From JADGHQ01 sp045805385 (GTDB taxonomy: Bacteria > Actinomycetota > Thermoleophilia > Solirubrobacterales > Thermoleophilaceae), in contig JBJMLG010000014.1 in the NCBI GenBank assembly GCA_045805385.1, forward strand, positions 1 through 6,264: 6,264 bases of DNA, written 5' to 3'. Positions 1 to 4,414 of this stretch are shown in pieces. The notes beneath the pieces are model-generated. The model made no database searches, was not told where the DNA came from, and worked only from the letters and a program-made list of their open reading frames with translations. Position 1 is the first letter of the stretch. The number at the start of each line of letters is the position of its first letter. Both the position numbers and the translations under genes were made by a program.

Positions 1-367
1 CGTAACCCCGGCCGTCCTTCTTGACTGCGCCCTCGGATTCGAGGTTGGCCATCACCCGGTACATGTAGTTGGGCGGGCTCACACCGAGCTCTCGGGCGAT
101 GTCGCTGACCCTGATCCCCGGGTTCTGGCGAACGATGGCGAGGGCCTGCTGGGCACGGTTGCCCGTTCCCCTCGGGCGACCGCGCCGGCGCCTTCCGTTG
201 CCGCTTGCGCCAGCGGAGCGCGGGCGGCCGGGACCGCGCCTCGGAGCCTCGACCCCGTCGAGAGCAGCCTTCGCACGCTCGAGCTTCAGATACTCGTCGT
301 ACAGAGGCCTGAGCTCCTTGAGCCGGTTGTCGATCTCGGCCCGTTTCTCGGCCAGGAAGTCAGCCAT
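1..367 (-). CDS. AT-hook / winged-helix DNA-binding regulator (3' end cut off)
   Basis: The ATG at 367 opens a frame that stays open to the window edge (122 codons seen, no stop). A GAGGTGG Shine-Dalgarno lies at 378-372, 4 bases before the ATG, and fixes the start. Residues 1-40 are charged and helical, probably coiled coil. Residues 42-70 form a basic Arg/Gly/Pro linker with two AT-hook cores, GRPR at 47-50 and 63-66. Residues about 71-122 read as a winged helix-turn-helix: a helix with NRAQQALAIV, then VSDIARELGVSP (87-98) as the HTH, then MANLESEGAVKK leading to the wing. AT-hooks bind the minor groove of AT-rich DNA, so this is probably a nucleoid-associated protein or local regulator acting in the cytoplasm. 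It is transcribed divergently from mdh, and the shared spacer is the most AT-rich DNA nearby, so autoregulation or mdh control is plausible but inferred. The exact family is not identified; I recall similar proteins from Solirubrobacterales-type genomes. The DNA-binding role is fairly secure, the target is unknown. Confidence 0.82.
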   Translation of the reverse strand, partial: MADFLAEKRAEIDNRLKELRPLYDEYLKLERAKAALDGVEAPRRGPGRPRSAGASGNGRRRRGRPRGTGNRAQQALAIVRQNPGIRVSDIARELGVSPPNYMYRVMANLESEGAVKKDGRGY

Positions 368-426
368 GACACCACCTCAGGGTGTAACTGAAAACGTTGA
401 AATGTATTCAGTAAAGGTAGGGATAA
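368..426. promoter_or_regulatory. AT-rich divergent promoter region, regulator / mdh
   Basis: This 59-base spacer separates two divergent starts and must hold at least one promoter. Bases 381-426 are far more AT-rich than any neighbouring stretch. They hold an inverted repeat, ACTGAA (387-392) against TTCAGT (407-412), with a 14-base spacer around AACGTT (394-399). Possible promoter elements are weak: TTGAAA at 397-402 for mdh, and minus-strand TANNNT-type -10 matches at 419-414 (TACCTT) and 406-401 (TACATT) for the regulator. An AAAGGTAGGG stretch at 413-422 is a plausible ribosome binding site for mdh. The inverted repeat is a candidate operator; its binding protein is unknown, with the adjacent AT-hook regulator as one candidate. 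Confidence 0.45.
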
Positions 427-1356
427 ATGCGTAGAAAGATTACTGTAGTTGGTGCAGGCAATGTGGGTGCAACCACTGCACAGCGTCTTGCGGAACGCGA
501 TTACGCCGACGTGGTGCTCGTGGACATCGTCGAGGGAATGCCGCAGGGCAAGGCGCTCGACCTCAACCAGTCCGGTCCGGTGGTGGGCTACGAGCCGAAC
601 GTGGTCGGCACCAACGGCTACGACGAGACGGCCGGCTCCGAGATCGTGGTGATCACCTCCGGCTTCCCGCGCCAGCCGGGCATGAGCCGCGACGACCTGC
701 TCGCCAAGAACAAGGAGATCGTCGGCGGGGTCGCCAAGCAGGTTGCCGAGCGCTCGCCGGACGCGATCATCATCGTGGTCACGAACCCCCTCGACGCGAT
801 GTGCCACGTCGCGCTCGACGTGAGCGGGTTCCCGCGCCAGCGCGTGATCGGCATGGCTGGCATCCTCGACTCCGCGCGCTTCCGCACCTTCCTCGCCTGG
901 GAGCTCGGCGTGTCGGTGCGCGACGTGACCGGCTTCGTGCTCGGCGGCCACGGCGACACGATGGTGCCCGTCGTGAGCTACACGAATGTGGCTGGCGTGC
1001 CGGTGCGGCAGAAGATCGCCGATGACCGTCTCGAGGAGATCGTCCAGCGCACCCGCGACGGCGGTGCCGAGGTGGTGAAGCTCCTGCAGAAGGGCTCGGC
1101 GTTCTACGCGCCCTCGGCCGCCGCGGCGGAGATGGTCGACTCGATCGTGTTCGACCAGAAGCGCGTGCTGCCGTGCGCGGCGCTGTGCCAGGGCGAGTTC
1201 GGCGTCGACGGCCTGTTCGTCGGCGTGCCGGTGAAGCTCGGCGCCGAGGGAATCGAGGACATCATCGAGATCGACCTCGACGACAGCGAGCAGCAGGAGC
1301 TTCAGAAGTCCGCCGACGCCGTGCGCGAGCTCGTGGAGGCCATGAAGAACCTGTAG
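427..1356 (+). CDS. mdh: Malate dehydrogenase (LDH-like type)
   Basis: A 309-residue NAD-dependent malate dehydrogenase, interconverting malate and oxaloacetate in the citric acid cycle in the cytoplasm; the length is normal for the LDH-like MDH family. The Rossmann dinucleotide motif GAGNVG is at 9-14, with Asp33 ending beta-2, as expected for NAD rather than NADP. The active-site loop at 81-88 (PRQPGMSR) carries Arg82 where lactate dehydrogenases have Gln, which specifies malate/oxaloacetate, plus the second loop Arg88. Asn120 (VTNPLD), Asp148 and Arg151 (ILDSARF) and catalytic His175 (GGHGDTM) complete the set. The ATG at 427 follows a purine-rich AAAGGTAGGG and places the glycine motif correctly. 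It stands alone, divergent from the AT-hook regulator and convergent with the 96-residue gene. Oddly, about 17 of the first 25 codons end in A or T (CGT, AGA, ATT, GTA, GTT), and then codon use switches abruptly to the GC-ending style. Function is highly certain. Confidence 0.97.
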   Translation: MRRKITVVGAGNVGATTAQRLAERDYADVVLVDIVEGMPQGKALDLNQSGPVVGYEPNVVGTNGYDETAGSEIVVITSGFPRQPGMSRDDLLAKNKEIVGGVAKQVAERSPDAIIIVVTNPLDAMCHVALDVSGFPRQRVIGMAGILDSARFRTFLAWELGVSVRDVTGFVLGGHGDTMVPVVSYTNVAGVPVRQKIADDRLEEIVQRTRDGGAEVVKLLQKGSAFYAPSAAAAEMVDSIVFDQKRVLPCAALCQGEFGVDGLFVGVPVKLGAEGIEDIIEIDLDDSEQQELQKSADAVRELVEAMKNL

Positions 1357-1375
1357 GAGCGCGGCTCGGAAATGC

Positions 1376-1392
1376 AGGGCGCGCGGCGCCCT
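1376..1392. terminator. GC hairpin between convergent genes
   Basis: A perfect 7-base inverted repeat, AGGGCGC (1376-1382) and GCGCCCT (1386-1392), has a 3-base loop. It sits 19 bases after the mdh stop and overlaps the stop codon (1393-1391) of the convergent minus-strand gene. The position suits a two-way terminator, but there is no T-run on either side, so it would be a non-canonical GC-hairpin type. In DNA this GC-rich, short hairpins also arise by chance. Confidence 0.35.
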
Positions 1393-1681
1393 ATGTCGCG
1401 TAGCCCTGCCGCATGCCCGCCGCCGCCAGGGCGGCGGCCTGCTCGAGCGCCGAGGCCCAGCTCCCGCACGCGCGGGTGAGCGTGGTGGCGCGGGGCAGCC
1501 CGGCGCCTGGCGCGCGGTCGCGGATCTCCACGTAGCGGTCCTCGCTCAGGTCGTGGAGCGCGCAGCCGTCGAGATCGAGGGCGCGCAGCACCGCCTTCGC
1601 GGCCGCCTCGCAGTCACGCCACGGCGGCCTCGCGAACGGTGACCAGCCGCCGCCGGCACGAGTCCCAGAAGAATCGCTCAC
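1391..1681 (-). CDS. Hypothetical protein, 96 residues
   Basis: I do not recognise a family. The start is GTG at 1681, supported by a GTAGGAG Shine-Dalgarno with a 6-base spacer; the stop is TAG at 1393-1391. Nearly all codons after the first dozen end in G or C, matching the neighbouring genes, which supports real coding. Residues 1-20 are Gly/Ser/Pro-rich and probably disordered. Residues 21-37 (WRDCEAAAKAVLRALDL) look like an amphipathic helix. The middle has an acidic/basic stretch (HDLSEDRYVEIRDR, about 43-56), and residues 73-90 are an Ala-rich helix. Three cysteines (24, 40, 72) form no obvious metal motif. There is no signal peptide or membrane segment, so it is probably a soluble cytoplasmic protein. 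It is the last gene of the SDR-SRPBCC unit, 55 bases after the SRPBCC stop, and is likely co-transcribed. Its own strong ribosome site suggests independent translation. Confidence 0.68.
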   Translation of the reverse strand: MSDSSGTRAGGGWSPFARPPWRDCEAAAKAVLRALDLDGCALHDLSEDRYVEIRDRAPGAGLPRATTLTRACGSWASALEQAAALAAAGMRQGYAT

Positions 1682-1687
1682 GCCGGG

Positions 1688-1694
1688 CTCCTAC
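1688..1694 (-). promoter_or_regulatory. Ribosome binding site deciding a GTG start
   Basis: The minus strand reads GTAGGAG, a strong match to the anti-Shine-Dalgarno sequence, 6 bases before the GTG at 1681. It is the main evidence that the 96-residue gene is translated and that it starts at this GTG. Confidence 0.65.
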
Positions 1695-1736
1695 CCTGCG
1701 GGGGCCGCTCGCGAAACGGGTTGCTCGCGGGCGAGC

Positions 1737-2183
1737 TCAACGGCCGTTCCGCTCGACGAGCTTCTTGAGCCGTTCGAGCGAGCGGTCGGCCTCGCGCTTC
1801 GAGGTGCCGGCCAGGGCGTGGTCGGCGATCCTGCCGAGCGGGCCGCCCGGCGCGTGATACTCGTTCGCGTAGCAAAAGCGGGTGCCCTCCCCTTCGGGCT
1901 CGAAGTCGTACACAACACGGGCTTTCGACCTCACGGGCCCCCGGCCCTCCCAAACCACGCGATTTGGCTTGTCGGCCTGGACCACTTTCCAGTGAACGTT
2001 GAAGCGCTGGCCGGCGATCTTTAGGGACTGCGTGAGCTCGGAGCCCTGCCTGAGCTGACCGTTCGGGGCCTCCGGCAGCCCGGCGTGAATCGTGACCCAG
2101 TCGTCGAGGCGGTCGGGATCCATCACCACGTCGTAGACCTCCTCGGGCGAGGCCTTCAGCTCGATGGTGCGCTCGACCTTCAC
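1737..2183 (-). CDS. SRPBCC-family ligand-binding protein (polyketide cyclase-like)
   Basis: A 148-residue protein with the START/Bet v1-like helix-grip layout, of usual single-domain length. The first strand and helix (VERTIELKASPEEVYDVVMDP, about 3-23) and DRLDDWVTIHAG (24-35) are typical of the family. Strands follow at about 48-58, 61-70, 74-81, 85-95 and 100-109, ending with APGGPLGRIADHALAG (111-126) and the long C-terminal helix READRSLERLKKLVERN (130-146). The fold encloses a hydrophobic pocket that binds lipids, polyketides or other small apolar molecules; no catalytic residue can be named. The start is GTG at 2183, overlapping the TGA of the upstream SDR gene by four bases (GTGA), so it is probably translationally coupled, with a GAGGAG purine stretch just upstream inside the SDR gene. 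No signal peptide is seen. The fold is quite certain; the ligand is unknown. A role linked to the SDR substrate is inferred from coupling. Confidence 0.88.
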   Translation of the reverse strand: MKVERTIELKASPEEVYDVVMDPDRLDDWVTIHAGLPEAPNGQLRQGSELTQSLKIAGQRFNVHWKVVQADKPNRVVWEGRGPVRSKARVVYDFEPEGEGTRFCYANEYHAPGGPLGRIADHALAGTSKREADRSLERLKKLVERNGR

Positions 2184-3100
2184 CGGGCAGCCAGCTCCTC
2201 GGCGCGCTCCCAGTCGCCGAGCGCGTGCTCGACGGCACGGTCGAAGCGGTGGGGGCGCACGTCGAAAATCTGGCGTGCCTCGTCGTCCCGCGGCAGGAGG
2301 TCACGCTCAAGGGAGTACATGAGAGGTCGGACGAGCTCGAGCGGCTGGCCGGTCACCGCGGCCACGACCGGGCTCGCCACAGGGGTCATGTTCACGCCCA
2401 GGGGAACGGGCAGGCGCCCCACGCCCATAAGGTCGGCGATCCGTTCGATCATGGCCGCGTACGACAGCACGTCGGGCCCGGCTATGTCGAGCGAGCGCCC
2501 GGCCGCGGCCGGCGTGCGAGGTGCGCGCGCGAGGTACTCGATCGCGTCGCGCTCGTCGATCGGCGCGGTGCGGTGCGTGCGCCAAGCGGGGAAGGGCATC
2601 ACACGCAGCCGCTCCACGAGTCGCACCAGGATGCGGAACGACGAGGACTGCGCGCCGATCACGATCGACGCGCGCAGAGCGGTGGAGTGGGGCACCGCCT
2701 CGATGAGGATCCGCTCGACCTCGAGCCGTGACGCCAGGTGGGGCGAGAGGTGGCCGTCCGAGGGCACGATGCCGCCGAGGTACACGATCCGGCTCACCCC
2801 GGCCGAGCCCGCGGCCTCGGCGAAGTTCTCCGCGGCCCGCCGGTCGCGCCCCGAGAAGCTGCCGTTCGCGCCCGCGGCCGGTTCCATCGAGTGGACGAGG
2901 TAGTAGGCCACATCGACACCGTCGAGCGCCTCCGCGAGGCCCGCCCCGCTCACGAGGTCGCCGCGCACGGTCTCGACCCCCGCCCGGCTCGGCAGCCGGG
3001 CCGGGTCGCGAGCAAGCAGCCGCACCTCGCACCCCTCGCGAAGCAGCCGCTCGGTCAGGCGGCTGCCGATGTAGCCGGTTGCACCGGTGACGAGCTCCAT
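2180..3100 (-). CDS. Atypical SDR NAD(P)H-binding protein (YbjT/NmrA-like)
   Basis: A 306-residue protein. The N-terminal Rossmann motif TGATGYIG is at 5-12, Arg31 follows beta-2 (LLARDP), which favours NADP(H), and Asp48 (RGDL) should contact the adenine. Residues 64-72 (VAYYLVHSM) and 105-110 (IVYLGG) are the core strands typical of atypical/extended SDRs. At the usual Tyr-x-x-x-Lys position it has HLASRLEVERIL (121-132), so the catalytic Tyr and Lys appear absent. The related YbjT/NmrA group likewise lacks a classical active site and often senses redox state or acts on unknown substrates. Residues 230-250 are hydrophobic and may form a substrate pocket or a weak membrane contact. The ATG at 3100 is preceded by GGGGA 5 bases upstream and sits directly after the stop of a small possible ORF (TGAATG). 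It is the first secure gene of the unit and overlaps the SRPBCC gene by four bases. Nucleotide binding is well supported; the reaction is not known. Confidence 0.9.
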   Translation of the reverse strand: MELVTGATGYIGSRLTERLLREGCEVRLLARDPARLPSRAGVETVRGDLVSGAGLAEALDGVDVAYYLVHSMEPAAGANGSFSGRDRRAAENFAEAAGSAGVSRIVYLGGIVPSDGHLSPHLASRLEVERILIEAVPHSTALRASIVIGAQSSSFRILVRLVERLRVMPFPAWRTHRTAPIDERDAIEYLARAPRTPAAAGRSLDIAGPDVLSYAAMIERIADLMGVGRLPVPLGVNMTPVASPVVAAVTGQPLELVRPLMYSLERDLLPRDDEARQIFDVRPHRFDRAVEHALGDWERAEELAAR

Positions 3101-3232
3101 TCAGATCCCCAGCGCATCGTGGCAGATGGGCTCGCCGCAGCGGCAAGCCCCGACGCCTCTGGCGAAATCCCGCAAAGAGCAGGCGGTGTTGTGAAAAGCC
3201 TGCAAATTGCAGGTGAACGAAAAGGTCGTCAT
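3101..3232 (-). CDS. Possible small cysteine-rich ORF, 43 codons
   Basis: The ATG at 3232 opens a 43-codon frame ending in TGA at 3103-3101, directly abutting the SDR ATG (TGAATG). The product would have five cysteines (8, 18, 31, 33, 38), including a CRCGEPICH stretch at 31-39 that resembles a metal- or thiol-type site. By hand count about 79% of its third positions are G or C against roughly 47% and 56% at positions one and two. That is a coding-like bias, though weaker than in neighbouring genes. Against it: no Shine-Dalgarno before the ATG, no recognised family, and overlap with a perfect palindrome that looks like an operator. It could be a leader peptide coupled to the SDR gene, a small protein, or chance. 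Confidence 0.22.
   Translation of the reverse strand: MTTFSFTCNLQAFHNTACSLRDFARGVGACRCGEPICHDALGI
3199..3213. promoter_or_regulatory. Perfect 15-base palindrome, candidate operator
   Basis: CCTGCAAATTGCAGG has perfect 7-base arms around one central A, the form expected for a site bound by a homodimeric repressor. The half-site consensus CCYGCAAA recurs nearby: CCCGCAAA at 3169-3176, exactly 30 bases (about three helical turns) upstream, and in reverse orientation at 3239-3232 (TCCGCAAA). The cluster lies in a divergent spacer and could control both units. The binding protein is not known; none of the regulator motifs I know matches it clearly. Confidence 0.5.
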
Positions 3233-3335
3233 TTGCGGAATCGCGGTCGGCGCGAGGGGGCGAATTGTTGTTGGATGCTGTTCGCGGCGAGCGCCGCGGG
3301 GATGGGGTCGCAACAGAGGAGACGGCGGACTCGAG

Positions 3336-3536
3336 ATGGCTAAGCGCGTGACCTGCAAGGACTGCTACTTCGACAAGAACATGCTGTGCGCGCTGAGCTG
3401 CGAGGGGCCGTGCGCAACGTTCCGGCCCGCCGAGCGGGGACTCGCTCCCGAGCGCCAGCTGGCGTTCGTGTTCCGCACCGAGCGGACGCGATCGGCCTAC
3501 GCGTTTCCACCCCCGCCTGTCGCGAACCTGCCGTAG
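3336..3536 (+). CDS. Small five-cysteine protein, probable zinc knuckle
   Basis: A 66-residue protein with the N-terminal cysteine array CxxC-x7-C-x3-C-x3-C (Cys 7, 10, 18, 22, 26) followed by ATFRP. The spacing suits a zinc-binding knuckle or small metal site; a redox thiol switch is an alternative. The remainder (30-66) is Arg/Glu-rich and then Pro-rich (FPPPPVANLP) and probably unstructured. I recall similar short actinobacterial hypothetical proteins with the TCxDCYF...LCAL...PC pattern, but no function. The ATG at 3336 is chosen because the frame upstream loses the GC-ending codon pattern and the conserved-looking segment starts here; a GAGGAG at 3316-3321 is 14 bases away, rather far for a ribosome site. 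No signal peptide or membrane segment, so cytoplasmic. It is the first gene of the rightward cluster, 46 bases before the MBL gene, and diverges from the SDR unit across the palindrome region. Confidence 0.75.
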   Translation: MAKRVTCKDCYFDKNMLCALSCEGPCATFRPAERGLAPERQLAFVFRTERTRSAYAFPPPPVANLP

Positions 3537-3565
3537 CGCACACACCGCGGCGCGCTCGCTGCCAG

Positions 3566-3571
3566 TAGGGT
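3566..3571 (+). promoter_or_regulatory. Possible -10 element before the MBL gene
   Basis: TAGGGT fits the actinobacterial TANNNT -10 pattern. With its last T at -7, transcription would begin near 3578, only five bases before the ATG at 3583, giving a nearly leaderless message. No clear -35 was found, and short matches of this kind are common, so this is tentative. Confidence 0.28.
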
Positions 3572-3582
3572 TCCCGGCGGGG

Positions 3583-4377
3583 ATGAGACTGACAGTTCTC
3601 GGCAAGTCGCCGTCCTGGCAGGACGCCGGCGGCGCCTGCTCCGGCTACCTGCTCGAGGACGGCGACGTGAGCGTGGTGATCGACATCGGCAACGGTGTCT
3701 TCGGCAAGCTCCGGCGCTACCGGGATTACACGATGGTCGACGCTGTGCTGATCTCGCATCTGCACGCGGACCACTTCCTCGACCTCGTCCCCTACTCGTA
3801 CGCGCTCACGTACGCGCCCCGGCAACAACCTGTTCCAGTCGACAGGTGGCCGGGTACGGACTGCCCCGCATGTCCACGGCTGATCGCTCCGCCGAACACG
3901 CGCGACACGCTCCGCCGCATCGTCGGCTCCTGGGGGAACGAGGACCTGGTGGAGAAGGCGTTCGCCATCGAGGAGTACACGGAGACCGACGCGCCCGAGG
4001 TCGGCTCGCTCCGATTCGAGTTCCAGGCGGTGCCGCACTTCCAGGAGACGTACGCGATCGCGGTCACGTCCGCCAAGAACGGCGGCAGGCTCGTGTTCGG
4101 GGCCGATTCGCGCCCCACCGAGACCCTCGTGCAGTTCGCGCGCGGGGCCGACCTGCTTCTGATCGAGGCCACGCTTCCGCGCCCCGAGCGCACCGGCGAG
4201 CGCGGGCACCTCACGCCCGAGGAGGCCGGCCAGCATGGGAGCCAGGCCGGGGTGAAGCGCGTGGTGCTCACGCACATCTCGGACGAGCTCGACTCGCTCT
4301 GGGCAGAGAAGTCCGCGAAGCGCGCATTCGACGGACCTGTGAACGTGGCTCGCGAGGGCGACGTCTACGAGATCTGA
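3583..4377 (+). CDS. MBL-fold metallo-hydrolase, RNase Z / class II PDE-like
   Basis: A 264-residue metallo-beta-lactamase-fold enzyme with a full two-metal ligand set: HLHADH at 59-64, His152 (VPHF), Asp175 (FGADS) and His231 (LTHIS), plus a HLTPEEAG helix at 209-216. The order GYLL...VVIDIGNGVFGKL...SHLHADH...HLT..EAG...LTHI...FDGPV closely follows the mycobacterial Rv1339-type protein, reported as an atypical cyclic-nucleotide phosphodiesterase. Hydrolysis of cAMP or another phosphodiester is therefore a reasonable but unproven inference; RNase Z-like activity is an alternative, and no extended tRNA-binding arm is obvious. Residues 79-100 form an insertion with a CPAC pair (Cys94, Cys97) that could bind metal or form a disulfide. 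The ATG at 3583 is preceded by GGCGGGG, a weak ribosome site, and the MRLTVLGKSPS start matches the family's first strand. No signal peptide, so cytoplasmic. It lies 46 bases after the Cys-protein gene and 37 before hsp20. Confidence 0.9.
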   Translation: MRLTVLGKSPSWQDAGGACSGYLLEDGDVSVVIDIGNGVFGKLRRYRDYTMVDAVLISHLHADHFLDLVPYSYALTYAPRQQPVPVDRWPGTDCPACPRLIAPPNTRDTLRRIVGSWGNEDLVEKAFAIEEYTETDAPEVGSLRFEFQAVPHFQETYAIAVTSAKNGGRLVFGADSRPTETLVQFARGADLLLIEATLPRPERTGERGHLTPEEAGQHGSQAGVKRVVLTHISDELDSLWAEKSAKRAFDGPVNVAREGDVYEI

Positions 4378-4379
4378 GC

Positions 4380-4414
4380 GGAAGCTCGCAAGCTCTCCTC
4401 GATACCCTGGGCCG
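4380..4414 (+). promoter_or_regulatory. Candidate leaderless promoter for hsp20-lon
   Basis: TACCCT at 4403-4408 fits the TANNNT -10 pattern. Its final T lies exactly seven bases before the G of the GTG start at 4415, the geometry of leaderless transcripts in actinobacteria. No Shine-Dalgarno is visible before that GTG, which agrees. Seventeen bases upstream of the -10, 4380-4385 reads GGAAGC; GGAA is a common -35 core for ECF-type stress sigma factors, but the -10 does not match their GTT, so this is weak. A direct repeat AAGCTC (4382-4387 and 4390-4395) covers the -35 zone. No HspR (HAIR) or HrcA (CIRCE) operator is seen here. Confidence 0.42.

Larger units (their letters stand above)
3101..3335. 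promoter_or_regulatory. Divergent control region, SDR unit / Cys-protein unit
   Basis: This 235-base stretch lies between the divergent starts at 3100 (minus) and 3336 (plus). Its middle (about 3164-3290) is clearly more AT-rich than the flanking genes. It contains the palindrome at 3199-3213 and related half-sites on both sides. No convincing -35/-10 pair could be fixed by eye for either direction. Apart from the low-confidence minus-strand ORF at 3101-3232, no gene is seen. Confidence 0.5.

Noticed and set aside
286..951. Long open frame on the minus strand opposite mdh
   Set aside because: It runs antisense to a certain gene; its His/Asp/Arg-rich composition is the mirror of GC-biased codons and shows no family motif.
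2085..2903. 272-codon plus-strand frame opposite the SDR gene
   Set aside because: Ser/Arg/Ala-rich antisense reading with no recognisable domain; the SDR on the other strand is well supported.
3207..3335. N-terminal extension of the five-cysteine protein from a TTG at 3207
   Set aside because: Third-position G/C there is only about 65% by hand count, it would begin inside the palindrome, and the cysteine-array segment begins naturally at the ATG at 3336.
2307..3605. 432-codon open frame on the minus strand across the SDR gene and the divergent spacer
   Set aside because: It shadows the SDR gene in another frame, is very Arg-rich, and crosses the start of the five-cysteine gene and the palindrome region.
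4378..4414. Heat-shock operators (HAIR for HspR, CIRCE for HrcA) before hsp20
   Set aside because: Neither CTTGAGT-N7-ACTCAAG nor TTAGCACTC-N9-GAGTGCTAA is present; only an AAGCTC direct repeat was seen.
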